This document shows, piece after piece, positions 53,497 to 64,000 of a stretch of 64,000 nucleotides of DNA. The stretch comes from Cercospora beticola (Eukaryota > Ascomycota > Dothideomycetes > Mycosphaerellales > Mycosphaerellaceae): positions 496,001 through 560,000 of the forward strand of contig NC_088940.1 of NCBI RefSeq assembly GCF_033473495.1. The letters are read 5' to 3'. Under the pieces are notes generated by a model that was not told the origin of the DNA, made no database searches, and was given only the letters and a program-made list of their open reading frames with translations. Every line of letters starts with the position of its first letter. Within the stretch, counting starts at the first letter, position 1. Made by a program: the position numbers and the translations under genes.

Positions 53497-56131
53497 ATGG
53501 CGACGATGCAGCTCCAGCTCCAGCAGACGCGCTTGGCGCCGACTACGACCAAGACCGAAATCACCCAGAAGCAAAGCCTGGAGGTTGTGCAGACGTTCTT
53601 GCATGGGAGCGTGAGTGTCTTGAGAAATGGGATCTAACAAGGAATTGACACGTTCTCGCAGCTTAGCAGTCTGGCTTACCTGCGATGTTTCTTTTCGGAG
53701 AAGGCCTTCGATGAGCAGACCTACACCACAGGACCTCGCCTACCTACGTATCGCGAATACATCAATGGGAAGCTGCCGAAGGGCGAAAAGAACGACGGAG
53801 GCATGGCGACCGTGATGAAAGTGCTTCGCCGGAAGAGAAGCAAGCGCGCTGACAAGTTCCTTGACTGGCTGGTTTGTTCTACGTCAAATCTCACTCTTCA
53901 CGATACTCGCTGACACGATATAGGAGAAGGGTGCATTCGTCGCTTTGGAGGAGGGACGATTGAGTGCTCTACAGATCTATGTTCACACCGATCCAGACCA
54001 TCCCGAGCAAGTGGTCGAGACCTACACATTTGCCATCAAGTACCACAGCGATGGACGCGGCGGGCGCGTTTTCGCCGGCATCGAAGTCGACAGTCCCGGC
54101 AGAGAAGGAATCACGATCGAAGCCACAAGCATTGCGCTCCAGAGCCTGATCCGTCACGTCAATCAACTTTGTGAGGGACTTCCGGATCTTCCAGGTAAGA
54201 TGCGCTTGTATCCCCAAATTTCTCTTCTAAATCGCCTGCAGAGAAACGATATGTGTCGATGGCTTTATTCTATCCCGAGGACTGTAAAGATGTGAAAGCT
54301 GCTGGCTTCGCTCCTTCGAATCTGTCCAAGATTCTCTTTGCTCAGGCCGATGGCTGGGAGAAGACTACCGAACGACTGGATGACGTCCACTCTGCGTACC
54401 ACAGGTCCGTCTGACTGCCATATCGATATGGAATATTTACTGACTGCTGCCCAGCGCGTCTCTGAAAGTATCACATCTCGTTCAGCCAAATCTTCGCGGT
54501 CTGGCGCACATTGTGGAACAGCCTCGAATTCCGTCAAGCCTGGTCTACACCATCGCAGGAACAAGGGAGACGGAGCTTGCAGATATGCTGGGCGCTCGTC
54601 CCGATGATACTGTCGCCAAGGTCCCAAGCACGATAGGGCGTACTCCTTCGACCGTGTTTGCTGATGAAGGACCAATGACCGGGCGCACAGCATCGACCAT
54701 GGTCCACGATGGTGCTCCGGACGTGCTCGCCGCAGCAAAGACATCCATGGCGACGCCAGCACCTACTTCAGCACTAGCAAATAGGCCATTGGAAAGCGAA
54801 TCACCATCGGGTTTTCAACCAACTCCTGCGCAGCCATCTCTTCTTGCAAAACCCATATTATCGGAGAGCGTGGATACCCAGTCGAGTGACGTACCAGAAA
54901 TGAAAGCCGGACTGCAAGTCATGCTGAAACCGGAGCATCTCAGCCAGGGAGACACTCAAACACAAGCACTACTGCGTCCTTTGGTGGCGAGTTCATCGAA
55001 TCTCGGGAATCGCAACGTCTCTGCGGGACCTTTGGCTAATTCGTCAACCGGCGCCAAGCTTGTCCTTTTGCCCGACGTTGCTCGTCAGCTGAAGTCTACA
55101 AAGACTAAGCTCAAGCAAAAGGCCCTCAGGATCGCGGGTGTAAAGACCTTGAAGAAAACCCATGGCGATGTCGTGCTTTGCCAATGTTCTCATGCAGAGG
55201 AAGAGAATGAATTGGTAAGTTCGTAAGCATAATGTCCAGCATCGCAAACTAACGCGCAGATTCAGATTCAGTGTTCGTTCTGTAGCACCTGGCAACATCT
55301 GCACTGTTACGGCTTCACAGGCTCAGACGACCCTCGAATTCCAGATGAGCACGCTTGCTATGAGTGCCTGCTCGGCGACAATGACACGGGGCTGTTGGCT
55401 GCCTTGCGAGACTTGGCACTCAAGCGTCGGGCGATTAGTTTCGCTTTGCAGCGCGGTCTGCCCGGTCGACCTGAGCAGCTCGCAAGTTTGATGGGTATGC
55501 TACGTCTTGTGCGTGCATGCGTTCCGGTGCTGTAGCTGACTTGAGTGCAGATCTCTCTGTTGAGACCGCCGGAAAGCTGCTTGGGCATCTGATGGAGGAA
55601 GGTCTCGTCGTCCATGCCCTCGATGCGAAGGCACTCAAACTCGGCACCGCAAAGCAGCCACACCATGTACCCACGGAGGACGCTCGATCATTCGACAAAT
55701 TGCAATATGAGCTTTTCGACGCCCTCAGCCACGTCAGTGACTATGTAAGTGCAAGTGGATGATCCATTGGCGATTTCTCGTGCTAAATGTGCTAGTATGT
55801 AAACGTTCCGAGTACACCAGAAGGTGTCGCACAGCGACTTCGCGCGCTTTGCTCATCTGGTATGCCACCGCCAACAACACCTGCTTCCGCATTCCGCACT
55901 CGCAACAGGACTCGTTCTGAACGTATGCTCGATCCGCGAAAGTCCACGACGCCCTCCCGCAAGCCGGTACAGCTCCGGCAGCCATCATCGAAGCGGCCTC
56001 TGGAAGGCGAGAGCCCCTTCACCACGCCTGCCAAGCGTCAAGCTAGGACGACGCCTGTGTATCATCGCCTAAAGAGCGTGCAGACAATGGTGCCAATCTT
56101 TGCCGACGGCTTGTCGAGTCCTGCGATGTAG
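53497..56131 (+). CDS. HOP1: HOP1-like meiotic HORMA-domain protein with PHD finger
   Basis: Eight exons (53497-53610, 53662-53871, 53924-54194, 54242-54404, 54455-55214, 55260-55494, 55551-55744, 55796-56131) give 760 residues in frame. The HORMA domain fills about 20-240: LEVVQTFLHGSLSSLAYLR, REYINGKLPKG, DKFLDWLEKGAFVAL, LSALQIYVHTDPDHP, VVETYTFAIKY. A disordered linker follows. Then there is a PHD-type finger (VVLCQCSH, IQCSFCSTWQHLHCYGF, CYECLL) at about 495-535 and a winged-helix-like part (AGKLLGHLMEEGLVV). A basic C-terminus (RNRTRSERM; PSSKRPLEGE) may hold the closure motif. Hop1 coats meiotic chromosome axes and promotes interhomologue recombination, so expression is expected in meiosis. 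Confidence 0.88.
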
Positions 56132-56832
56132 TGCTGGAAAAAGCTGTGATGCTCCGCCGCTGGCTTCTGGTGCGAGACAATCGCCACTGTTACGGTCCTC
56201 AGTCCGCTGCGCTCAGGGAAGCTCGATTGCACATGTGTATAGCTCACACCAGCTTACAGTGCGCGTGAAATTTGCCAAATCATGCTTCGCTGCTCAGAAA
56301 GGTTTCTGCGATCGGCTCTCACGCGAGGATAGATGCGGAGTTTTCATGAAGGTTCACATAATCATTACGCTAGTGGCTACTGACCACGGTACTTAGCTCA
56401 CATACTCCCGAGTTGTTCATCTTTCCAGTCAAGAAAATCATGCTTACCACTGGATCTCCCCTCAACATGCCGCATTCGGAAAAGTATGTGGTGTGGTTTT
56501 GGTTGCGCGGCCTCGAAGTGGATCTCGCTGCCGTGTACCAGTCGGTTGCCATACATTCTTTTACCTGGCAAAATTTGTCGAGGCCACTTGACATCGCGAC
56601 TATAGATACTACCCGCTCCCTCCTATCGCTCCATTCCCCATTTACTCCAGAGTTCTCCAGATTTGACGAAGTCTGACACCTGACACAACCCACTGTCACG
56701 CACGAGCTATCAAGCATCACAGAAGAACAACAAGATACCGAGTACATCGGCAACGACAAGACGACAACAAACACCGAAGTACAACAAGACTCCAAGTACA
56801 CCGCTTTCAAGATTCTCATCACATTCTTGACC
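56132..56832. promoter_or_regulatory. 701-bp upstream region of the MFS gene
   Basis: The last 150 bp are strongly A/C-rich with repeated acaacaaga-like words, typical of a fungal 5' leader. No gene of its own is supported. Confidence 0.45.
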
Positions 56833-58566
56833 ATGAGTGAGGCGCCGAGAGTGAGTCTCGGGGATGCCCTGACATACACGCATCCCCAGCCCGCTACCAC
56901 CAACGAGCCCATCCCAACAAGAGAGATGTCCGTCGCCACCGCAACAACCAACACGACCGACAACAAAGACAAGAACGAAATCACCACCACCTCCGTGGCC
57001 TCAACCTCCCCTCGCGGCTCCGAAGCAAAAGTCCCCGGTGCGACCAACATCACCACCTCGGGCGCCGCTCCAGACAACAACAACCCCAACATCCTCACCG
57101 AGAAGTCGCCAGAGGGCTTAGCCTACACGGCCAAAAGCTGGTCCAGCTGGAAAAAATGGCTCGTCCTCACCGGCATGCTTCTGGTCCAAATTTCGCAAAA
57201 CTACAACGCAGCAGTTTACATGTCTGCCGTCCCGCAACTTACTCAACGCTTCGATATCTCTGCCGCCACGGCCCGCCTCGCTCAAATGATTTTCCTGGTA
57301 ATGTATGCTTTCGGATGCGAACTTTGGGCTCCTTTTTCGGAGGAGTTCGGACGCAAGTGGGTTATTCAGACGAGTATGACTTTGGTCAATATCTTCATGG
57401 TCGTTGTGGCGCTTGCTCCAAGCTGGAGTTGGGTCTTCGCGGCTCGTGCGTTGGGCGGTTTGTCGAGTGCTGGTGGCTCCGTGACTTTGGGAATGGTGGC
57501 TGATATGTACAAGCCTGAGGAGCAATTCCAGGCTGTGGCTTTCACCTGCTTCGGATCTGTGATCGGCAGTGTTATTCCGCCGATTGTGGGTGGAACTGTG
57601 GTCGAGAAATATAGCGGACTGGCTTGCATCTGGATTGCGGTTGCGATTGGTTGCTTCACCCAGGTGGTTCATATTTGTCTCCCGGAGACCAGGCCAGAGA
57701 TTCTGCTCGATCAGGAGGCCAAGAAGAGGAGGAAGATGGATCCTAGCGAGACTGTGCAGGGGCCCATGGAGGCTCAAGGAAGCTTTTGGCAGAGACTGAG
57801 CTGGAAGCATGTTGGCAAGCTGATGTGGAGGCCTTACTGGTTGCTCTTGACCGAGCCAATCGTGCTGTTCTTGTCTCTCCTCTCCGGCTTCAGCGACTCT
57901 CTCATCTTCTCTGGTCTGGACTCTTTCGGCATTATTCTCAAGAAGTGGGACTTCTCCTCGCAGCAGATCGGCTTCGCCTTCTTCGGACTTGCTCTGGGCT
58001 ACCTCATCGGCTACGCTCTCGGTGCTCTGCACTTCGCCCTCAACCCAGGCCGACGAGTCAAGAACAACGCCGTCCCAGAGCAACGTCTGTGGCTACTCCT
58101 ATTCACTGTGCTCGGCCTTCCAATCGGTCTCCTAGGATGGGCTTTCACCTCACTAGGACCAGAGCACGGTGTCCACTGGATCGGAGCTCTCTTCTTCGTC
58201 CTCATCATCGGTATCGCCAACTACGCCATCTACCTCCACACCATCGATTACCTCGTTGCTGCTTACGGACCTTTCGCCGCTTCCGCCACTGGTGGCAACG
58301 GTTTCTGCCGTGACTTCCTTGCTGGTATCGCAGCTCTATACACAGTCCCAATGTATGAGAACATCGCCCCAGGAGGTGACTACATGACCGTCTGGCCGAC
58401 TTTCATGCTGGCTTGCATTGGTGGTTTCCTCGTCTTGCCAGTCTACTACTTCTTCTTCAAGGGAGCCAATCTGCGTGCCAAGTCCAAGTATGCCTCGCAG
58501 CTGGAGAAGGAGAGAGAGCAGGAGGCTGCCGACGCGCAGGGAGTCGTGGTCGAGCGCAAGGCGTGA
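56833..58566 (+). CDS. MFS drug:H+ antiporter-type transporter (DHA1-like)
   Basis: A single exon of 577 residues; ATG 56833 gives MSEAPRVSLG. An 80-residue hydrophilic, threonine-rich N-terminus precedes 12 predicted membrane helices. Family signatures: AMIFLVMYAFGCELWAPFSE region after helix 2 with EFGRKW (motif A type), RALGGLSSAGGSVTLGMVAD (helix 4/5), a cytosolic loop after PETRPEILL with RKMDP, and late helices ending VLPVYYFFFKG, then a charged tail. DHA1 pumps export small toxic molecules or polyamines; the substrate here is unknown. It is convergent with the isochorismatase-fold gene (247 bp), which might act on a related small molecule, but that is only a suggestion. Confidence 0.88.
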   Translation: MSEAPRVSLGDALTYTHPQPATTNEPIPTREMSVATATTNTTDNKDKNEITTTSVASTSPRGSEAKVPGATNITTSGAAPDNNNPNILTEKSPEGLAYTAKSWSSWKKWLVLTGMLLVQISQNYNAAVYMSAVPQLTQRFDISAATARLAQMIFLVMYAFGCELWAPFSEEFGRKWVIQTSMTLVNIFMVVVALAPSWSWVFAARALGGLSSAGGSVTLGMVADMYKPEEQFQAVAFTCFGSVIGSVIPPIVGGTVVEKYSGLACIWIAVAIGCFTQVVHICLPETRPEILLDQEAKKRRKMDPSETVQGPMEAQGSFWQRLSWKHVGKLMWRPYWLLLTEPIVLFLSLLSGFSDSLIFSGLDSFGIILKKWDFSSQQIGFAFFGLALGYLIGYALGALHFALNPGRRVKNNAVPEQRLWLLLFTVLGLPIGLLGWAFTSLGPEHGVHWIGALFFVLIIGIANYAIYLHTIDYLVAAYGPFAASATGGNGFCRDFLAGIAALYTVPMYENIAPGGDYMTVWPTFMLACIGGFLVLPVYYFFFKGANLRAKSKYASQLEKEREQEAADAQGVVVERKA

Positions 58567-58813
58567 GGACCTTTCGACATATGATAATTTATTTTACGAC
58601 AACGGGTGCGAAGGGTAGGGATTGGGTCTTCAATTGGCGTTCTTGGGTGTTCTTTTTTTACTTGGAAATGGAGGTCAGCAATAGAATGGGATAGAGCTGT
58701 ACCGCGCAAGCCTAGTAAGGCCCTAGAATGTAATTGCTTTAGCTCTTGATAGTGCTTGAGATAATGTAATAAACTTTGCAAAACTTGTCAGTCTCAAAAA
58801 TATGTCAATCAAG

Positions 58814-59592
58814 TCAGCCTTCGGCATTCTCTTCGTACAAGCCAGTCTCTATGCCCTCGATCACGTTTTCTACATACGAGACTGCACCAAAGACGCCACC
58901 CTCAGCTTTGGTGGACATGATCGTCAAGTCGTGCAAGTTTCTGGAACTGGCAGCGCAGGCATCGCTGACGAGTAGACAGTCATAGCCCCGATCATTTGCT
59001 TCTCGCATCGTGGTATGAACGCATACATCAGTTGTCACGCCGCAGAGGATCAAGTTCTGAATGCCTCTGATCCGGAGCAGTAGATCAAAGTCAGTGTTGG
59101 CGAAGGCGCCTTTGCCAGGCTTGTCAATGATAGGCTCGCCATCGCGTGGATATAGCTCCGGAATGGTATCGTGTCCAGGTTCTCCGCGGACTAGAAGACG
59201 TCCCAAGGGGCCTGGTTCTCCAATACCAGGAACTGAGAGGTCACGCAGCGAGCGTTGCCGCTCACGTTCGGAGAGATCTGACAGGTCGGGTCGGTGGCCT
59301 TCGCGGGTATGATAGATCTGATAGCCTTTCTCGCGGCAGAGCTGCAAAAGTCTTTGGATGTTGGGAATGATGGCTCGCAGAGGGCCTATATCGTAGCCTT
59401 GTTGCGATAGATAACCGCCTTCCTCGCAGACTTGAGATCCCGTCAGATGATCGTGCCGCGATGATGGTCTCGTGCTCTCGTACAGTCGCGTTGCATATCT
59501 ATGATGACCAAGGCAGTCTTCTGGGGATTGAGTGAGTGATCATCAGGCCAAAGGCACGGCTCTGCTCTGCAAAGCTCATACCGCTGGTCCAT
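58814..59592 (-). CDS. isochorismatase-fold cysteine hydrolase
   Basis: Two exons (59484-59592, 58814-59430; 53-nt intron) give 241 residues. The catalytic triad of the family is complete: Asp in VIIDMQRDF (about 32), Lys in KPGKGAFANTDFD, Cys in CGVTTDVCVHTTMR (about 170). Other family marks are EEGGYLSQQGYDIGPLRAI and YHTREGHRPDLSDL. The layout, including the residues after DMQRDFCEEGGY, resembles ureidoacrylate/biuret-type amidohydrolases more than true isochorismatases; the substrate is unproven. It lacks a targeting signal. It is divergent from YRA1 with only 206 bp between starts. Confidence 0.88.
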
Positions 59593-59798
59593 GATGGATT
59601 AGCTGATGCTGTGTAACGGTATACTGGTTGTTGTTCGTGAATGATGAACTTGGGCAGCGACACAATGTCCGTGCTCGGCGGAGCTGGAGCAAGCAAGCAA
59701 GCAAGTCTTCCGGCTGCAGCCAGCGACACTACTTCACCACACTCGACAACTTGTCGCATTGCACCTCGACATCGCCATTGACTTTGACGACATCGAAC
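59593..59798. promoter_or_regulatory. 206-bp shared promoter of hydrolase and YRA1
   Basis: A very short divergent region. It contains the direct repeat gcaagcaagcaagcaagt at 59689-59706. Both genes must be initiated from here. Confidence 0.5.
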
Positions 59799-61313
59799 AT
59801 GGATCGCAGTCTGGACGAAATCATCGGCGAACGCCCTGCGCGCGGCGTAAGTTCCTTGACGTCGCACCGCAGCAGCAACAACAATCGGTCAGCACTGACA
59901 AGAGTTCCAGCGCGGCGGTGGCAGAGGCGGACGAGGACGAGGACGCGGCGACGGCGATCGACGCCCACCGCCTCCATCATTGAGACCGCCACGTAGGGAA
60001 GAGTATCCCCGAGATGGAGTACGAAAGGTGAGGCAGTACAGCGACATTCGCAAGCATATATCTGGCGCAACAATCACTGACATGATAATCATCTAGGTGC
60101 CGCCTCCTCCTCCCTCCTGAAAAGTCTCATCAGACGATCGTACATCGACGGAGCCCCTTCTTCGGACTCGGCGACCCAACGAGCGCGATCGACGACGAAA
60201 GACTAGACTGCATTCATTTGCACCGACAGAGCTGACCAGGGCATGCGGCCTCAATAGTACCGTCGCGATGAACCAACAAACTTGGACTCGTACTACAACA
60301 CCGACTACAGATCACGCAGAGCAGAAGCTGACACAAGAGAAAGCGAGTGGGTGCATGACCGCTTCGAAGAGGATCGATATGGTGAGCTGGGTTGCGGGTG
60401 AGCGATGAGAGGACATTTCTGACAATCACCAGACCGACGAGGCTATCGGGGTCCTGCTGAGGACGACGACCGCTACGCTCCCAGAGGCGCTGCGCCGTGA
60501 GTAGCACTATGGCAGGCTTGTAGCACTCCACTGACAAGAACCAGACGCGGCGGCGGCGGTACCAAGATCAGAGTGGACAATGTGCACTACGAGCTCACCG
60601 AAGACGATTTGCGCGTAAGCATTCGCGCTCACCCACACCAGCGCATAGCAGTCACTGAACAATGACAGGAACTATTCGAGCGCGTAGGCCCGACAACCTC
60701 TGTTCGCCTTCTGTACGACCGCTCCGATCGATCGACCGGCACAGCATACGTGATCTACGAGGACGAGCGCGACGCACGTGATGCTTTCGAGAAATTCGAC
60801 GGCTGTCCTGCTAATGGCCAGGCCATCCGCCTCACTGTTATGCCAAACGGCCCGGCAGAACCCGGTCCACCACCACGCGCACTTGCAGACCGTGTTGAGC
60901 GCGCACCGCGCAGCATATTCGAGCGCATCGAAGGTGGCAGAGAGGACAGCAGAGATGGAGGACGGAGAAGACGCGCGCGGAGCGACAGCCCGAGACGACA
61001 AGCTGGAGACACCTACGCGCCTCGCTCGCGATCGCCTCCAAGACGCCGTGGTGGTGATCGAGGTGGTCGTGGGGGCGGCAGACGTCCTGGCGAGCGACGG
61101 GAAGAGAGAGGTGGCAGACCAGCACGCAAGGCTCGCACAGACGACGAGGGCCGCCCGCTTGTTGGTGGCAGACCGAGAAAGACTGCCGAAGAGCTGGACG
61201 CTGAGATGAACGACTACTGGGGTAGCAAGGGCGATGCTGCAGAGAGCAATGGCAATGGTGCGGCGAATGGAGGCGGAGAGACTGCTGGAGGAGACATTGA
61301 TATGGATATCTAG
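59799..61313 (+). CDS. YRA1: mRNA export adaptor, Yra1/Mlo3/ALY family
   Basis: Six exons (59799-59846, 59911-60027, 60258-60381, 60433-60496, 60545-60614, 60669-61313) give 355 residues in frame. The N-terminal conserved box is MDRSLDEIIG. An RGG region (RGGGRGGRGRGRGDGDRR) follows. One RRM lies about 120-195 with RNP2 KIRVDNVHYEL and RNP1 GTAYVIYEDERDA. A second long arginine/glycine part follows, and the C-box LDAEMNDYW near 325 ends the family signature. ALY proteins couple TREX and Mex67 to export mRNA from the nucleus. Intron 2 (230 nt) is unusually long for this window and contains two possible acceptor regions. Yeast YRA1 is autoregulated through its intron, so intron control here is worth a look. 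Confidence 0.9.
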
Positions 61314-61517
61314 AGAGACACTCACTCTCTGCCATGTCATACTAGGCGAGCAGATGTGTAGCCTCGCCCCATCTCATCATGAGACTTGTACCATAAGGTC
61401 CTTCTTCCAAGAAGAACCCGAAAACGCCAAAGCGCCACGCTCGCTGAGAACAACGCTGCCATAGAAAAACCAAATCAATCAAGCAGCAAGAAATCCTGTC
61501 GTTCAAGCCCTCCATCA

Positions 61518-63665
61518 TCAAATCCCCAACTCTCCCATCTCTTCCACCAATTCTTCTTCCTCTTCCCCTTCTTCCCCCTCACCAACCAAATCCTCCACAT
61601 CCAACCACCCCTCCGCAACAGCAACAGCAACCAAATCCCTCGTACTCCTCACCCCATCTTCCCCACAAATCCGATTCGGATCCAACAAATCCTGCACAGC
61701 CAACAAAACCCCCTCCAACTCCACCCCTCTTTTCCAAACCTCATACTCCTCAGGCTTTTTCTTCCTATTTTTCTTCGCAGCTCTCCCCTTTGCAGAACTT
61801 GAAGGCCATTCAATTTGTTCCAACAATTTATAAAGTATCAAATGTAACCAGCAGAGATTTGTTTGGGGGTGGAATTGCTTCCAAGTTCTGCCGTTGGTGA
61901 GGTTGGTGAGTTGGGATGGTGTGAGATTGTGGAGGTCTTCGGCTGAGATTGTGGGGTGGAAAGGGTGGTCGAAGTAGAGGGCTCCGCGCATGTAGCGGTA
62001 GATGTCGTATTGGTATTCGTCGCTGCTGTCGCCTTCGAAGAGGGATTTGTGGTGGGGCAGGGAGAGGTCGGTGTAGGCTACGTCGGTATCGACAGGTGCT
62101 GAGACATTTGGAGAGGGGGAGGATGGGGCTGTGCTCGAGGTGCTCATGAGGCAGCGTGAGAGTGTGTAGTCGATTATGGTCGTTTCGAGGGATGTGAAGT
62201 TCAGTTTCCGGGAGGGATCGATTGTGTTCTCGTTGGTTTCGTTGGCGGATGGGTAGCGAACACATATGTTCCCAAGATGAAGATCGCGGTGCTCGAATTC
62301 GGCGCTTTCTTCGCCTTTGGCGATGGTCAGGACCGTGTGCCAAAATACATCCCAAATGGGAAAGATGGAAGTGCAGTTGTTGGTCTCGAGAAGTCGTTCA
62401 AGATCTGTTCCTGCATCTTGCATTTCGATGACAGCCCACAATTGGTCGCCATTGTAGCTTGTTTTCTTTGCTGGGTCGGGAAAGTGGCTGAGTTCTTTCT
62501 TTCGGGACTTCTGAGCAGTGTTCCACGCTTTGAAGGCAGAGACGAATGCTAGTGGCGGTCGGCCTTGTAATATGCGGATGTCCCGGAAGTTGGTGAAGCC
62601 TGGAATACTGCTCATGCGCTGGAGGAGTTTGACCTCAGTCGCGACATCGTGCGGACTTGTCATGCCTTCAGCTCTCTTCAATGCTGCATTTCGTTTTCGC
62701 TTGTCAAGTGGGAGAGCATCTAGAGCAGGTGTGAGAGGGATGACTTTGAAGACGGACTCATCGGTACTGCAGAAATCGCTGATGTCTTCTAGTAATGATA
62801 GTCGATAGACCTCTCCGAAGGAAGCCTCTGCGATCTTGGTCACGGAGAAGTGTTCTGAGATGTCTTCGGACCACGCTGAGAACTCGGTCAGAGGATGTGT
62901 CGAAAGGTCGAGCAATTCTGAACAGTGTTGCTGATATGGACATCCTAGCTGCACATCTCGAGGCGACTCTCGAATTTTGGGGGCCGCTACGATAATCTCG
63001 TCATCTGGCAGGTCTTCAAAAGCATCAACATGCTGCGGTATGCATGGCACGAGCTTTCGCTTTTGTTTTGCTTTTCGAGGTGATCTCCTGGGCTGTGGCG
63101 GGTCTGCGATGCCCTCTTCCTCCGACTCTTTGCCCTCATTACGCTTTGGTGAGCTCTCCTCCTCGTCGTCGAAAAACGTGTGTTGTCCTCTGCCAGATAT
63201 CTGCCCTCGCGCATCGATTCTCTGCTTTTGTGATCCCTTGCTTTGACCAGTGTCCTTCCTCCGATTCGTTCTTTTTGAAGGTGTATGCCCCGACACCAGG
63301 CTCAACGCCTCCAGTGGTGCAACAACAGCGTTGACCTGTATCTCTCCCAATGCCCTCCTAGGCGATCTCCTCGCCTGTTTCGTATCTGGTTCATTCTGCA
63401 CAAGGCTGCGTTTGGCCAACGCTTGGGACAACTCCCGCGTCGCCTTCTCTGTCTGGTCTTTGCCTGGGTCTATCGATTTGATCTGATCTCGTACTGTAGC
63501 GACTGTATCGACTCCGGACTTCGTGAATGCGAAAGATGGGGTCGTCTCGATTGTCAACGCCTGCGTTTTCGGCGAGGGGTCCGGGCTGCTGGAAGGCGAG
63601 AAGGCCAGTTGTGCGGCGTAGACTGCCCGCGAGCGTTTCCCATACGTCCTTTGCGCTCCAGGCAT
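61518..63665 (-). CDS. haspin-like histone H3 Thr3 kinase
   Basis: A single exon of 715 residues; ATG 63665 gives MPGAQRTYGKRSRAVYAAQL, the short RTYG-R conserved N-terminal box of fungal haspins. A disordered, basic, SPR-rich region (about 25-250) precedes the atypical kinase: FSVTKIAEASFGEVYRL (glycine loop, about 280), ESVFKVIPL (lysine), VIEMQDAGTDLE (hinge), FEHRDLHLGNICV (catalytic loop, about 458) and IIDYTLSRC (DYT instead of DFG, about 497). Haspin phosphorylates histone H3 Thr3 to recruit the chromosomal passenger complex in mitosis. The C-terminus is acidic with glutamate runs. The open frame extends seven codons above the ATG, none of them ATG. Confidence 0.92.
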   Translation of the reverse strand: MPGAQRTYGKRSRAVYAAQLAFSPSSSPDPSPKTQALTIETTPSFAFTKSGVDTVATVRDQIKSIDPGKDQTEKATRELSQALAKRSLVQNEPDTKQARRSPRRALGEIQVNAVVAPLEALSLVSGHTPSKRTNRRKDTGQSKGSQKQRIDARGQISGRGQHTFFDDEEESSPKRNEGKESEEEGIADPPQPRRSPRKAKQKRKLVPCIPQHVDAFEDLPDDEIIVAAPKIRESPRDVQLGCPYQQHCSELLDLSTHPLTEFSAWSEDISEHFSVTKIAEASFGEVYRLSLLEDISDFCSTDESVFKVIPLTPALDALPLDKRKRNAALKRAEGMTSPHDVATEVKLLQRMSSIPGFTNFRDIRILQGRPPLAFVSAFKAWNTAQKSRKKELSHFPDPAKKTSYNGDQLWAVIEMQDAGTDLERLLETNNCTSIFPIWDVFWHTVLTIAKGEESAEFEHRDLHLGNICVRYPSANETNENTIDPSRKLNFTSLETTIIDYTLSRCLMSTSSTAPSSPSPNVSAPVDTDVAYTDLSLPHHKSLFEGDSSDEYQYDIYRYMRGALYFDHPFHPTISAEDLHNLTPSQLTNLTNGRTWKQFHPQTNLCWLHLILYKLLEQIEWPSSSAKGRAAKKNRKKKPEEYEVWKRGVELEGVLLAVQDLLDPNRICGEDGVRSTRDLVAVAVAEGWLDVEDLVGEGEEGEEEEELVEEMGELGI

Positions 63666-64000
63666 ATCTCTGTCGGCTCCTCGCAAGGTGTATCCAAAGG
63701 CGCTGTCTGCCTTTTAGCAGAAAACTTGACCGCTGCGTGGCAGGAATTCCTTCGTGGTCGGTATCCGGAATGTCGGGATCAACACCCGCGGTTGCCACAG
63801 CAGCGGCCACCACGTCCAAAGAAAGTCGGGTATCGAAGGGGACCAGCACCAACGGCACCATCATGAGCACATATTGCACGCTTTTGTCGTCGTGATCCAT
63901 TGCGCATACTCGCTGTGTTCGCAGACATACTCCCAAGAGACACTGACATCCTTCTCATTTGAGCAAACGGGCTGGTGTAGATATATCTCTGCGTTTCAAG
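63666..64000. other. upstream of haspin to window edge
   Basis: Presumed haspin promoter. A minus-strand frame from ATG 63900 overlaps the haspin start in another frame and looks like a composition effect. Confidence 0.4.

Noticed and set aside
56370..57098. 242-codon minus-strand frame across the MFS start
   Set aside because: Hydrophobic runs arise from the complement of the threonine-rich leader; no homology-like motif.
57118..58083. 321-codon minus-strand open frame opposite the MFS gene
   Set aside because: It is exactly antisense to membrane helices of a clear transporter; its composition mirrors the sense codons and it has no domain.
63391..63936. Minus-strand frame overlapping the haspin start
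   Set aside because: Different frame from a well-supported kinase gene; no conserved feature.

Overview
This is nuclear DNA of a filamentous ascomycete. The evidence is short introns (mostly 45-120 nt, GT-AG, often with CTAAC/CTGAC branch sites), alternating gene orientation, and a full set of fungal housekeeping genes: a CDC4-type F-box/WD40 protein, haspin kinase, a YRA1/ALY mRNA export factor, an INP54-like phosphatase, a HOP1-like HORMA protein and the mitochondrial ribosomal protein mS45/MRPS35. I infer a Dothideomycete-like (Pezizomycotina) genome; the species cannot be fixed from sequence alone. About thirty protein genes are supportable and roughly half are spliced. Exon coordinates below were read from splice signals and checked by reading frame, because single open frames misrepresent many of the genes.

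Layout. 1-3 kb is gene-poor: a decayed membrane-protein frame, then a 633-bp MITE-like element with 16-bp perfect terminal inverted repeats and a perfect 8-bp target duplication. 3-8.3 kb holds a small helical protein and an atypical Hsp70, then a divergent coiled-coil gene. 8.4-15.9 kb is a head-to-head pair: a 1.5-kilo-residue ankyrin protein and a vWA plus alpha-kinase protein. Each reads as one long frame broken by a single in-frame TAG. 16.9-23.9 kb has a regulator-like gene, a tandem F-box-like/2EXR-type protein and three unrecognised genes. 25-32 kb is metabolic and mitochondrial: dienelactone hydrolase, a damaged tRNA-Trp, MRPS35, a lysophosphatidate acyltransferase and a short-chain dehydrogenase. 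32.3-35.7 kb is a tandem array of three BTB proteins with C-terminal four-cysteine modules; the middle copy has an in-frame TAA. 36-42 kb carries a single-domain 3-hydroxyisobutyrate-dehydrogenase-like protein, the 5-phosphatase, a six-repeat helix-turn-helix protein with a mitochondrial-type leader, and MDP-1 phosphatase. 42.8-64 kb carries CDC4, a YTH m6A reader, a small secreted-protein candidate, HOP1, an MFS transporter, an isochorismatase-fold hydrolase, YRA1 and haspin.

Several genes share themes. CDC4, haspin and HOP1 concern the cell cycle and chromosomes; YTH and YRA1 act on mRNA. The MFS transporter and isochorismatase hydrolase converge and could handle one small molecule, which is a guess. 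No secondary-metabolite backbone enzyme, rRNA or CRISPR is present. The most unusual signals are the in-frame nonsense codons in otherwise intact domain proteins, the vWA/alpha-kinase gene paired with the ankyrin gene, the BTB cluster, the six-repeat mitochondrial-type protein and the MITE.
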